Source of the DNA: Chlorops oryzae
Taxonomy: Eukaryota > Arthropoda > Insecta > Diptera > Chloropidae
NCBI GenBank assembly: GCA_020466095.1
Contig: CM035806.1
Location: 137,951,599-138,015,598 of the forward strand
Direction: 5' to 3'
DNA length: 64,000 bases
The position numbers and the translations under genes were made by a program. Shown here piece after piece: positions 11,145 to 21,992 of the stretch; within the stretch, counting starts at the first letter, position 1, and every line of letters begins with the position of its first letter. The notes below the pieces were generated by a model. The model had not been told where the DNA came from and ran no database searches. It saw nothing but the letters and a program-made list of their open reading frames with translations.

Positions 11145-11478
11145 GCACCCAGACTCAAAATTTCTGTTCCCTTTTTGACACGGGCAGTAGTCGCAGCTTT
11201 GTGAGAAAATCTCTCATCCCGTTCAATCTCAAACAAACGGAACCAACCGAATTTAGAGGAATGGGAAATTCAACTTTAAACTCGCATGGAGAAATCGAAG
11301 CAAATTTAAATTTTAACGGCAAACGGATTAGCCACAATTTTATTATCATACCAAATAATGAAGCATTGGTACCCCTTTTGTTAGGACGCGATGTTTTAGA
11401 GAAATTAAACACACATTTATGCGAAAAGAGAAAAAGATTATATAAAAAGGATTTTTTGTTAAGTTTGAAAAAAAAATA
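11145..11478 (+). pseudogene. Gypsy protease region
   Basis: After a frame change at the end of gag, the sequence reads FDTGSSRSFVRKSLI (retropepsin DTGS active site) and continues to LVPLLLGRDVLEKL, which fits the second half of the protease fold. It stops at 11477. Confidence 0.75.
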
Positions 11479-11516
11479 AAAATAAAATTTGCTGCCTGAA
11501 GTTAATAAGTGCACTT

Positions 11517-12470
11517 ATGTCCCTAAACTTAATAACCGATGTAAAGCTTATGGGCGGGGTTGAAACCACTGAGAGCGCAGAAAATATAAGTGACGATAAA
11601 AAATTCATGGTTAAAATTGTAAAGGTACGGGAGAGTATCAAATTGTTGAAGCAGGCTGAAAGTGAAAATCCATCTTTTAATCGATCAGAGTTAGATATTG
11701 TCGAACTAGCAAATGATTCAGAACTAAAGAATTACTTAGACTTGAATTCGTTGATGTGTCTGATGAAATTCGAAGATAAAAGAAGTCCTATAATAAACAA
11801 AGGCTTGCGTTTAGAAGCTGTTGACTTAATTGAAAACACAATAAAAAATTTATATTTTGATTCGAATTTTTTTTAGAATTAAACATAAAGAAGTTCAGGT
11901 TCGCATTTAGCGAAGTCAAATATATGGGCTATTTGATCAATAAAGGAATTAGGCCCAGCAGCACACACCTAAAAGCGATTAAGGTATATCCAACCCCAAA
12001 ACCAACAAAAGATGTTCAAAGATGCAATGGCCTGTTTTCATATTTTAGAAGATTCATCCCTCAGTTTTCATGTATAGCGAAACCGTTAACAGACCTGTTA
12101 AAAAAAGATGTTGTATTTAAGTGGGCAGCGAACAAAACGAAGCAAAACTTAGAACTGCATTGTTAAACAAACCAATTCTTTCAGTGTATGACCCGAAAAA
12201 GAAAAAAGAACTTCATTGTGATGCGAGCTCCCGTGGATTCGGGGCATGTTTAATGCAGAAGCAAGAGGATTCGAAATTCCACCCGGTGGCATACTTCTTA
12301 AAGAAAACTTCAGAATCGGAAAGCAATTTAACTAGCTTCGAACTAGAAACGCTGTCAGTCGTATAAGCATTAGAACGATTCCATACATTTTTAGACAGAC
12401 TCCCATTCACATTAGTAAGACTGTCAAGCTTTATCGTTGACATTAAAAAAAAAACATCAACCGCAGAACA
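11517..12470 (+). pseudogene. Gypsy RT remnant and RNase H
   Basis: The protease is followed by 360 bp with an open frame lacking RT motifs. Then come the last part of RT (EVKYMGYLINKGIRP; GLFSYFRRFIPQFS) and RNase H (LHCDASSRGFGACLMQK; HPVAYFLKKT). The RT fingers and palm, including the YxDD active site, are absent, indicating an internal deletion. RNase H is broken by a frameshift near 12140 and a stop at 12364. Confidence 0.75.
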
Positions 12471-12630
12471 GCGAAGTGGGCATTACAGTTCGAGTGCTAT
12501 GACTTTGAAGTCCAACACAGAAGTAGTAATAGTATGACGCATGTAGATGCCCTAAGCCGTGTAGAATCAACCGCAGCAGTAGAAACAAAAGAATCAGACC
12601 TTGACGCCAATATTCAAATAGCACAAGCCT

Positions 12631-13730
12631 TTGATGAAGATATACCTAATACGCCTAAGAAGTAACCTCGAAACTAAAAACTTACCTAACTTTATCATTG
12701 AAAACGGATTAATATTTAGAATAGGGTCAAGTGAGCAAACGCAGCTTTACGTGCCCAGAGAATTAGAGAAAAATATTATATGCCTCATTCACGCAAATCA
12801 CGGACACTTAGGTACCGACAAATGTTTAAATCAAATTCAAAAACACTACTGGTTTCCAAAAATGGGGGAAAGTGTGAATTTTTCTAAGAAATTGTATTAA
12901 ATGTATTTTTTATTCGAACCCACATAAGCAAAATGAGAGAAATTTGTATAATGTCCCGAAGAGGCCGGAACCTTTTGATACAATCCACATCTCTCAAGGG
13001 TCACGCCATAAATACATTTTTGATGTGGTAGACGGATTCACTAAGTTCCTTAAATAATACCCGGTTAACTTACCCGGCGCTAAAGAAGTATGCGCAGCAT
13101 AAGAAAAGTATTTTGAATACTACAGCAGACCCCGCAGAGTAATAAGTGACCGAAGAACAGCATTCACATCTGACGCCTTCAAAACTTTTTTGAAGGACCG
13201 TAATGTAAATCACGTAAAAGTATATGTAGCATCTCCACAGTCGAATGGCCAGGTAGAAAAGATAAATAGAGATTTGAAAGCAATACTTTCCAAATAAGCG
13301 GAAAAACACGATCACTCTGATTGGCAGTCTAAACTGCATGAAGTAGAGTGCTCTTTAAACAATACAGACCATACAACAACAGGAATGTCTGCAAGCAAAC
13401 TCTTATTTGGAGTGGAGCAAAGAGGAAAACGTGTCAACGAATTTATAGATAGTACATATTCAAAAGGGGGGAGGGAGAGACCAGAAGAACTGAGGCAAGA
13501 AGCATCCGAGGCAATATCGAAATCCCCAGAATATAACTTAGAATACTTCAAAAGGCACCACTCATCAGCTAGGGAATTCAATAAGGGACATTTTGTTGTA
13601 ATTAAAAAAGTCGACACTTCAGCCTGCTCCAACAAAAAATGTATTCCAAAGTTTCGTGAACCATAACAAATAAAAAAAGCTTGGAAAACGATCGGCACGT
13701 TGCAGAAGATATCGAAACCTTCCAAGTGAC
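12631..13730 (+). pseudogene. Gypsy integrase remnant
   Basis: An H-x-H zinc-binding start is visible (LIHANHGHLGTDKCLNQIQKHYWFPKM). It is followed by a heavily stopped core in which SPQSNGQVEK-like wording can still be traced (about 13230-13262), and by a C-terminal open frame at 13385-13666. Stops and frame changes are frequent throughout. Confidence 0.7.
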
Positions 13731-13893
13731 TTCCAAGTGATACCCTATCATGGGATTCTGGATTCTAGTAGAATACGAAAATGGTTGGAACCCCGGGCAC
13801 CTTTTAGCTCAGATCTAGAAGGCGAAACTTTCGAACAGCCTGACGCGATGGACCCTGAGCGATCGGGGTCGATCGATGTCAGGATGGCCGAAA

Positions 13894-14099
13894 TGTAATA
13901 ATAATGGAGACTTGGCGTAATAATTATAATCCGGATCTTGTAATCGATCGTTTTAAAACATATATTAGATATATCGATAAGTTTTAGGCAAGGCAATTCA
14001 GGCGGCCCTTCCGGTAGGGGAGAATAAAAAGATCGTCGCAGGAGAGCAGTTCTTATTGGATATAAGCGACATAATTATTGAACATCACGGCTTATTTTA
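13894..14099 (+). repeat. 3' LTR of the Gypsy element
   Basis: It begins TGTAATAATAATGGAGACT after the purine-rich tract AGGATGGCCGAAA and ends within CTTATTTTA. It differs from the 5' LTR at many positions, suggesting an old insertion. Confidence 0.88.
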
Positions 14100-14372
14100 A
14101 AACATATATTTTGTATGGTATATCTCGACTGGTTCTGGATGTTCCACACAAACGCAATATACCCTCAACACAGAGTGTGTCGGATATAATGAGGTTTAAA
14201 ACGACCCTGGCGAGTAGGCTCTTAAAACTGTCTATGAACAGGACCGTCGACAAGCAAGCAGGCCATGAAAAAGACAGCAAATGGTTTGGCCGTGGAATAT
14301 CAGTTTTTGGGAAGAAAGAGCCTGAGTACCCGAACAAAGCCCCTCACCAGCACAACTGTTAGAGTAGTAGAC
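14100..14372 (+). other. Sequence between Gypsy LTR and Pao LTR piece
   Basis: A 94-codon open frame is present (rich in K, R and S, ending HQHNC). It is probably part of the decayed Pao-type element, but I do not recognise the protein. Confidence 0.35.
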
Positions 14373-14688
14373 GTAGTAGTTACAAGCGATACAAACCGGA
14401 GAGAACTGATAATATACTTCCCGAAGTACACCAGAAGGTAAAAAAAAACAGGGCCGTTTTTAGGCATAGGCTAGATAGGCTGCAGCCTATGGGCCCGCAA
14501 CATAAAATGGTATTGCCTTTTGGTTTTTCACTGCGCAAACGATATGTTTGCATAGCAGTGACCTTTTTTTTTTTTTTGCTACTCTAAGGGCACTACAGCA
14601 CACCACCGGCACAGCCTAGGGGCCCAAAAAGTCTAGAAACTACCCTGGTAGGAGAGCCATTTGTATCCCTTTTAACGCGAATCTACTC
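14373..14688 (+). repeat. Pao-like LTR fragment, left copy
   Basis: GTAGTAGTTACAAGCGATA through TAACGCGAATCTACTC matches the 386-bp repeat units at 25 kb, apart from the MITE at 14449-14647. It runs directly into RT coding sequence, so most of the element between LTR and RT is deleted. Confidence 0.65.
14449..14647. mobile_element. Short hAT-like MITE inside the Pao LTR fragment
   Basis: The 199-bp insert is bounded by CAGGGCCGTTTTTAGGC and, inverted, CAGGGTAGTTTCTAGAC. The undisturbed sequence is known from the related repeats at 25 kb, which makes the insertion clear. The expected 8-bp duplication is not clean: the left flank is a run of A, the right flank GTAGGAGA. Confidence 0.65.
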
Positions 14689-15692
14689 AAACACGAGCAT
14701 TACGTCAACTATTACATCGACAGCTGCTCAAGCGCTGATCAGGCTATCAGATTTGCGAGCGAAGTCTGCGAGATCCATGCCAAAGGTGGATTCAACATAC
14801 GTAATTGGGCATCTAACTTCATCGAAGTATTGACGTCCCTTCAGAAAGATAATCAAGCAGTCCAGACACCAGTCGATCTATGTGACACGGAGAAGGTCCT
14901 TGGTGTATGTTGGGACCCTAACAGAGAGGTTTTAGATTTAAGATTTCCGAGACTAAAAAAATATGTGCTTTGCGACACGGTAACGCCGACGAATCGTGAG
15001 GCGCTACAAGTGCTTATGTCGGTATTCAACCCACTAGGGTCTTGGCTCCGTTTACCATCAATCTGAAGATCCTATTACAACAAATTTGGAAATCGGGTTG
15101 TGGATGGGATGATCAAATTTCTCCAGTTTTATTTCAGAATTGGGCTCACTGGAAGAGCTCCCTGATAGAAATCTCTGAAATCGAAGTCCCTAGACTTTAT
15201 TCGGAGATTCGGTCTGAAGCTGTTAGCGTGGAGCTCCACACTTTTGTCGACACAAGCAAGGATGCGTACGCTGCATGCTGTTACCTTCGTGTGCAATGGA
15301 ACAACAGAGTTACGTTTTCTTTGGTGGCGTCGAGGTCTAAGGTGGCTCCTTAAAAACCACTTAGCATACCCCGACTGGAATTACAGGCTGCTGTGAAAGG
15401 CGTCAGTCTAGCCGGAACCATAGCTAGAGCATGAATAATCAGCATAGGCGAGTTCATCTAATGGTCAAATAGCAAAACTGCCCTACGATGGCTGCAAATG
15501 AATCCTAGATTCTTTCAGCAGTTCGTCATGCACCGAGTGGGAGATATCCTGGAGACGTCGGATGTTCGCCAATGGCGCTGGGTGGATACAAAGTCAAACG
15601 TTACTGACTTGGCAACAAAGATGCATATAAACATCGATACAAAAACCTGGTTGGAAGGACCGAAATTTCTGAAGAAGACTAAACAAGATTGA
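14689..15692 (+). pseudogene. Pao-like Pol remnant: RT end and RNase H
   Basis: The active-site block reads YVNYY in place of YVDDY (about 14696). RSADQAIRF-type wording, a GFN..NW block and the conserved LGVCWDPNREVLDL follow. After a frameshift near 15045, the RNase H region shows an FVDTSKDAYAACCYLR block and WRWVDTKSNVTDLATK. Stops occur at 15351, 15432 and 15463. The RT catalytic aspartates are lost, so the protein is dead. Confidence 0.75.
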
Positions 15693-15791
15693 CCATCGTG
15701 TCTCGACTTCGGACCGGTTTACCAAAGCGAATTCAGACGACACGACGTAAACATATACGAGCGATATTCTTACCATATCAATGCAGAATAC

Positions 15792-15935
15792 TTTAGCACG
15801 ATTGTTAGAAGTAGCGCTCGAAAAGGGAATCCTCGCTCGAACTCGAACTTCGAGAAGAAAAGAAAAACGAAAAGAGGATAGTTAATTCGCCACGTCATGA
15901 AGGCGCGGCTACCATGCGGCGGCGAAGAACGAACA
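15792..15935 (-). repeat. 3' LTR, truncated
   Basis: It matches 23945-24088 almost base for base. On the minus strand it starts TGTTCGTTCTTCGCCGCCGC at 15935, after a purine-rich GCAAGGCGGGCAG tract. Similarity to the 5' LTR stops at about 15794, before the AATAAA seen in the 5' copy. The 3' LTR therefore seems to have lost most of its length. Confidence 0.75.
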
Positions 15936-16713
15936 CACTGCCCGCCTTGCGGTACGCAACTGGACTTTCCTCCTTACCTTTCTCTCTGCTGCAGGAATTC
16001 CCGGAATTCACGTAGTGTTTCCCTCGCTTGGTTTCGATCGGCCCTGCTGATTGGTTTCCGATTTCGCTGCCCACTGGAGGAGGACAGCGTCGAGGTCGAC
16101 CACCGGATCGGCGAGGGGGCAAAATGGACTCGCCGCGGCCGGCGAGATATCGCACCCCTAGTGAGGCCGGAGGACGGTGGTGGGCGAGGGCGGCGCGGTG
16201 TTGGTGGGCGATGACGGCACGGTGTTGGTGCTGGGGGGGCGAAGGCGTTCGGCGTCGGCTGGACCTGGAGTGGCAACGTCGTCGTTCCCTCGATTGTCGG
16301 CGTCCGATCCCGATAGCTGATTGCTCGGGGCGGCGCTGTGGCGAACAGGATCGACCGGAGCATCGTAGGGCATAGGGCTGGCCGGGCGGTGACGCCCGAA
16401 AGTCCGACTCTCGGGCACCCCGGGGCCGCCATGGGCCGGGCTCAACGGGCGACACCGACCGCGACTGTTGATGTATCAGTGTGTGGTGGTGTTGTCCACA
16501 TTCCTTGCATCCGAGAGACGACGGACAATTTCCTCTCAGATGAGTCGCCGAGAGGCAGTTAAAACAGCATTTCTTCTGCTGCATAGTGAGTAGTCGTTTG
16601 GCCCCAGGCCATCGCCGAAAACGGCGGCAGCGGGTCAAGCCGTGACTCCTGCCACAAACCACACACGATCGTCGTTCCATGGCGTGTATCTGAAACAAGC
16701 GAGAGATCTTCAT
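15895..16713 (-). CDS. Extra zinc-knuckle ORF downstream of integrase (ORF3)
   Basis: A 272-codon open frame starts at ATG 16713 and ends inside the 3' LTR. Residues of about 17-82 hold a cysteine/histidine module: CVVCGRSHGLTRC, then CCFNCLSATHLRGNC, then CKECGQHHHTLIH. The element's own Gag zinc-knuckle region at about 21037-20835 has the same three-part layout (CPLCNGNHPLRQC, CLNCLATSHQRSKC, CAKCQQRHHTLLH), so this looks like a second, diverged copy of it. The rest is rich in Arg, Ser and Pro, and the DNA is strikingly GC-rich compared with its surroundings. Another frame begins at ATG 16786, overlapping the integrase stop (ATGA), and could be the original start before a frameshift. Function is unknown; nucleic-acid binding is an inference from the motif. 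Confidence 0.6.
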   Translation of the reverse strand: MKISRLFQIHAMERRSCVVCGRSHGLTRCRRFRRWPGAKRLLTMQQKKCCFNCLSATHLRGNCPSSLGCKECGQHHHTLIHQQSRSVSPVEPGPWRPRGARESDFRASPPGQPYALRCSGRSCSPQRRPEQSAIGIGRRQSRERRRCHSRSSRRRTPSPPQHQHRAVIAHQHRAALAHHRPPASLGVRYLAGRGESILPPRRSGGRPRRCPPPVGSEIGNQSAGPIETKRGKHYVNSGNSCSREKGKEESPVAYRKAGSVFVLRRRMVAAPS

Positions 16714-16782
16714 TATCGAATGAACGGTGGTGTATAGAAAGAGGGGGAGGAGGGGGTGTTGCGAAAGGATAGCGGATGTTAG

Positions 16783-18120
16783 TCATAAGGCGTCAGAAAG
16801 TTCGACAGGTAGCAGACAGAGCTTTGTTATTGGCCTGGTGACGATGCCGAACTGCGTTTTGACATCTACGATACGCACAAGGCCGTCATCTCCGGGATGC
16901 ACCTGAAAAATTCTTCCTTTTCTCCATTCAAATGGAGGCAATTGAGCGTTCATTACAACGACGAAATCATCGACGTTCAGATTCGGCTGTGGTACTTTCC
17001 ATTTATCTCTTTTGTGGAGACTTAAGAGATATTCCATTTTCCAGCGCTGGGCGAAACGATGATGTAGAATTTCTACCTTTTCCCATCTGGTCACGAGCGG
17101 CAGATCAGGTTGAGGTTCCTCAGGCCAGGCAGTGAGAGGAGCGCCACGAAGGAAATGGCCCGGCGTCAGTGCCAAAAGATCCATTGGATTGTCCGACATC
17201 GGAGTGAGCGGGCGCGAATTTAACACCCCTTCGATTCGAGCCAGTAATGTGGCGAACTCTTCAAATGAAAATTTGTGTGGTCCGGCTACCTTAACAAAAT
17301 GGAGCTTGAAGCTTTTAACCGCAGCTTCCCATAATCCCCCCATATGAGTCGCATGGAGTGGGATCATATGCCATTCGAAGCCTTGCAGTGAATGTTTCCG
17401 GTAAATATCATCAGCGGCATTTGACAGGAAATTCGCGAACTCAGTGTCCAGAGCGTTCTTAGCACCAATGAAATTTCGACCGTTGTCGGAAAAAATGCGT
17501 TTTGGCAGTCCCCGCCGTCCGACGAATCGATCGAACGCGGCTCGGAAGGACAGCGTGGACGATTCTGAACATAATTCGAGGTGCACCGCCTTGGTGGCGA
17601 AACACACGAAAACGCTGACATAACCTTTGAGATATGGTGCGGTCCGAAGAGTAGAAGTTTTGATGTCGAATGTTCCGGCGAAATCGACACCGGTATGCGT
17701 AAATGGTAGCGACAACGTCGATCTCTCAGCTGGCAGTGCGGCCATCATCTGGGTTTTTAATCGTTGCTTATGGATCGTGCACGTATGACACCGGGTGATA
17801 CAGCTCTTGATTTTCCGTTTCAGACGTGCGATGTAGAAGTTTTGTCAAACCATGCGAAACATGAGTTGAGCACCGCCGTGCAGGAGTGTTTTGTGGACGA
17901 AATCCAGATAAAGGCGGCAGAACGTTGACGCGGCCGGTATTATGATCGGATATCTCTCATCGGGCGTCAGATCTGCATGTATCAATCGGCCGTTGACGCG
18001 CAAAAGTCCATCGTCATCGAGCATGGGGTTCAGGGGTAATAGTTCGCTCTTTTTCCCGAGAGGCTTTCCTTCGCTCAGGTCCTGATATTCGAGGGGATAG
18101 TGAAATGTTTGCGAAAACAA
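16783..18120 (-). pseudogene. BEL/Pao integrase
   Basis: The N-terminal part (18120-17845) contains VHKTLLHGGAQLMFRMV and runs through an in-frame stop (TGG to TGA at about 17843) into the zinc-binding block SCITRCHTC. The core (17748-16783) shows HTGVDFAG (first Asp), FSDNGRNFIGA (second Asp) and HMGGLWEAAVKSFK (catalytic Glu), then a C-terminal region ending near VTRPITKLCLLPVE. All three catalytic residues are present. One stop separates the two pieces. Confidence 0.82.
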
Positions 18121-18347
18121 AATTAGACGATTTCTTGCAACCGTCAGCTCGTCTTGTGAAAGTATGAATGTGGTCGGCCTCGGTGCGAGCTCTCTTCGCG
18201 CTTGCTTGTAAAATCGCAGTACAAACCGAGTACTCTCAACGCGCGGTCGTAAGATGAGAATCTGGCTAGGAGATCCTCAGTCTCGGTGATGGTAGTGAAG
18301 GCGATCGTTTTTCGTTCTTCGATAATGGGGGCTGGTGGCGACTCAAT

Positions 18348-18917
18348 TTAGGGCCATTTTTCGGGTGGTTCCACAAGCCACGGCGGTCCATGCCACCAGA
18401 GCAGATTCTCACGTAGATCTTGCGCTAGCGTCCCGCGCGTCCCTAGGTCAGCCGAATTTTCCCGCGATCGAACATGGTGCCATGGAGTATTCCCAATATT
18501 GGTCAGAATTTGGGAAATTCTGTTCGCGACGTAAGTTTTCCATGCATTTGGAGGGCGCTTCAGCCACGCCAACACGGTCGAGGCGTCAGTCCACAAAACT
18601 ATCTGATGTTCATGAATATGTAGTTGAGTTTTGACCGCTTTGATCAGCTTGGAAAGCAGAACTGCGGCGCAGAGCTCGAACCGCGGCAAGCTGACAGTTC
18701 GAAGAGGTGCCACTTTGGATTTCGCCGTAAGCAAGTGGGCGTAGACTTGATTGTGGCTCTCGATGCGAAGATAAAGTGCTGCACAATATGCTCGCTCTGA
18801 AGCATCGCAGAATCCGTGAAGTTGAACGGAGACGGTGGGTTCGTAATGGACCCATCTCGGAATTTGGATTTGCTCGATAAATGGCAAATCAATTACAAAG
18901 GGGTGCCAGCGCTCCAA
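18348..18917 (-). pseudogene. BEL/Pao RNase H
   Basis: The frame contains HGFCDASERAYCAALYLR (catalytic Asp), LLTAKSKVAPLRTVSLPRFE, LWTDASTVLAWLK and the tail HHVRSRENSADLGTRG. These are hallmark blocks of the BEL/Pao RNase H region. It lies in a different frame from RT and is followed by a stop. Confidence 0.82.
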
Positions 18918-19146
18918 AGCCTCATTGGAGACTCGTTGATCCCAGTCAGTGCCTTCGAGTCACAGTTGTTGCATCAGAACCTTGGCTCGAATGATGATCG
19001 GAGTCAGCCATCCCGCTGGATCAAACAATTTCGCGATGTCTGAAAGGATCTGGCGTTTGGTGGTGGACTTCGCGGCGGAATGAGTACTTAACTTGTAGGA
19101 GAAACAATCCGTGACAGCATTCCATCAAATTCCTAACATTTTTGCA

Positions 19147-20355
19147 TCACTGGCAGATCTGAACTTCAAAAACTCGGCGTCGAGAAGATGCGAGGGGGCG
19201 ACGTCTTCCAATTACTTTGGATGATTCGCAGTTATTTTCCTCAAGGGAAATCCTGCGGAGCCGAGCGTACGTATGAGCTGCGCCTTCGCCACAGGTTTCT
19301 TCCAGCGTATGTCCTCCGGCCAGAACATCATCCACATAGGTTTCGTTTCTCAAAGTGAAGGCTACCTGTGGAGCATCTTCAATGGCGTCGTTGGCCAGCT
19401 GATGGAGCGTTCGAATGGCTAGAAATGGAGCACAGTTAACGCCAACTGTGACCGTTTTCAGCTCGAAGTCCCGGATCGGCGCAGTATCATTTTTGCAGAA
19501 TAAAATGCGCTGAAATGCCCGATCATCTTCATGCACTCGAATCTGTCGGTACATCTTCTCAATGTCCCCATTGAAGACGAAACGGTAGAGCCGCCAATTG
19601 AGCAAAAGGATGATTAGATCTGATTGCAACACCGGTCCCACGTGAATTATATCATTCAGCGACAGGGAGGAAGAGGTTTTCTGCGACGCGTTGAAAACGA
19701 CTCGTACCTTGGTGGAGGTGCTCTCAGGCTTCATCACGGCATGGTGCGGTAGATAGAACGAAAATAAATTATTTTCTCGTATAATCTCAAAATCAGGGCA
19801 TGGTCCCATATGATCGTATGTGAGATACTCAGACAGAACAGAATTATAGGTGTCGCGCATAAGTGGCTGCTTTGCGAGCCTTCTCTCCAGGCTCCTATAC
19901 TGCGTCAGCGCTCCAAATCGTGACGAGCCCAAGCGAAGAGCGACTTTGGAAAATTCATCCTTAAATGGTAGACGCACGACGTATCTACCATCCGAATTCC
20001 TAATGGTGGTTTGAGAGTAAAATTCTTCTCAATATATGTCTTCTGGACGAGGAGGAGGGGAGGTCGTAATTTCTTCCTGCTCCCAAAATGATTTGAGCAA
20101 CTCGTGGAACGACTCTTGGGGGTCTCCGGAGGCGACCTGCGTCGTAAACGCGTCGGTGGTTTCGCTGGCGATCGGCGCACTCAAATACCAACCGAAGACA
20201 GAATTTTGGGCAATAAGGCTTTCTCCGACATTCATCTTGACGCCCGGCCGCAGTAATTTCGGCATGATATCAGACCCGATGACCATATCGATGCGGGCTG
20301 GATTCATAAACCGGGGATCGGCGATTTCCAACGATGAGATCTCGTGGGGATCCAA
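19147..20355 (-). pseudogene. BEL/Pao reverse transcriptase
   Basis: The frame 20355-20029 covers the end of protease and the linker (NSVFGWYLSA). After one stop, 19977-19147 covers RT: VVFNASQKTSSSLSLND, FVFNGDIEKMYRQIRV (first catalytic Asp), then YVDDVLAGG (active-site YVDD). The catalytic residues are intact; a stop at 20029 and a frame loss after 19147 break the protein. Confidence 0.85.
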
Positions 20356-21992
20356 ATTGGAGATCCTTTTGGCCGGGAGAAATATTGGTCAATTTCGGCA
20401 ACACCACGGCGTCGATTTCTTCCTCGAACGAAGAACGAGGCGATGCGAGCGTGATGGTGCATTCCTTTTTCGCGATTTGGGTGCATTGGCCACCCATGCC
20501 AGAGACGTTGCAGATTTTATGAGTCGTTGGAAAATTCAATTGCAGCTGCATTCGTTCGGTTAAGAATGTCCTCTGCGAACCTTGGTCTAAAAGCGCCCGG
20601 ACTAGGAATCGCTCTCCATTATGTAGAATTTGCGCGATGGCCGTTGGCAAAAGCACCTGTGTCTGACTGATGGAGACGTGTGCGTGTGCCTGTGACATGG
20701 AGGGGATACTCACGGAGCTCGAGGCCTCTGGTTGCGCATGAAAATGCGGCGGTTGGCTTGTCGGAGACGGGCCCATCTCCGGAGGAGATGTCAAAGAGGG
20801 GGTAGAGACTTTCGTGTCCGGTGTTGCAGCCGCGCTCGCAAAATGCAACAAAGTGTGATGTCGTTGTTGGCACTTCGCACAGTTGTGTTGACTGGGGCAT
20901 TTGGACCGTTGGTGACTGGTGGCGAGACAATTGAGGCAGCGCTTCGATTTCGTAATAATTTTAAATCGCTCCACGACTGGCATCTTCAAAAATTGGGCGC
21001 ATTGGCGTAAAGGATGGTTTCCGTTGCACAAGGGGCACGACCCTGGACTCTGATCCTGAGTGTGGAAAACGTTGGTAGACTAAGTTGACTGGTTTGCAGA
21101 TAGAACCGGCGCTTTTACCTTCGTGAAGCTCGAAAGGCGTTCGACGACCTCATAGCGGTTGCTGAGAAATTCGTTCATCTGTTTCCAAGTCGGCAGCTCT
21201 CGATGCGATGAAAGCGACTGCTCCCAATGTGCGATCGTAGAGGCTGGCAGGCGGCTGGAGCAAAAATGAACGAGCATGGCATCCCAAAAATCGACAACTC
21301 CTTGGCTTCTCATCATGGTGATACAATCGTTGACTGTCGTCTGAATTTTCAAAATTCCTTCGCTGGTTTCGTCTTCAATCGCGGGCAGATCGAACAAGGT
21401 CTTCAATTGGTGATCGACTAAAATGCGCTTGTTCTCGTACCGCGCTTTGAGAGCCTCCCAGGCGTGCGAAAAATTCGATCCACACAGGGGGTATCCTTTG
21501 ACAATCGCTCCGGCGGCGCCTGTCGTTTTATTGTGGAAATAATACAGCTTTTGTACAGGTGGCAGTCTCGGATTGTTGATATACTTGGCCGTAAACATGT
21601 CACGAAATGCTGGCCACACAAGGGGGCACTCGAATAAAATTATCCTCTGGCGGCATCTCAGCAATTTGTTGAGACGAGCTTGTGCTGGATAGTGGTGGGT
21701 GAGATTTGGAATGCAACCGTAGCATATCTTTCAGCTGCGCTCGAGCGATGACTTGGAGGTCGCGACACTCATTATACGTCACTTGAGCCATAGCGGCAAC
21801 CTCAGCATGCCATGCGTCGTGTGAGCGGGCCTCACCATAAGTCTCTTGAACCCGCTGCCAACAGCCATGAATTTCCTCAACTTTAATCTCGATGAGTGAC
21901 TCGGTTTGATTCAAGGGGTCAGACTGCATGATCATGTCGCAGTAGCTCTTAAGCTGCTGTACCGCATCGTTGAAGTTCAAATCAAAAGACAT
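20270..21992 (-). pseudogene. BEL/Pao Gag and protease
   Basis: It starts at ATG 21992 (MSFDLNFNDAVQQLK). After a frameshift near 21640 the Gag region of DUF1759 type continues (PRLPPVQKLYYF; AWEALKARYENKRILVD). A stop at 21080 precedes zinc knuckles (CPLCNGNHPLRQC, CLNCLATSHQRSKC, CAKCQQRHHTLLH), and then the protease (RALLDQGSQRTFLTERM, the DQGS variant typical of BEL/Pao). The frame changes again near 20400. Confidence 0.82.

Larger units (their letters stand above)
9758..14099 (+). mobile_element. Gypsy-type LTR retrotransposon (Mdg3/micropia-like), decayed
   Basis: Two LTRs of about 205 bp enclose a primer-binding site, gag, a protease, the end of reverse transcriptase, RNase H and integrase, all in the plus direction. 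The order PR-RT-RH-INT, the short LTRs and the tRNA-Leu-like primer site fit the Mdg3/micropia group of Gypsy elements. Most of the RT is missing, and stops are dense in RNase H and integrase, so this copy cannot move by itself. I could not find a clean target-site duplication (flanks atac and aaca). Confidence 0.85.

Noticed and set aside
15897..16375. Plus-strand frames of 105 and 115 codons
   Set aside because: They are shadows of the GC-rich minus-strand ORF3 with arginine/glycine-rich nonsense composition.
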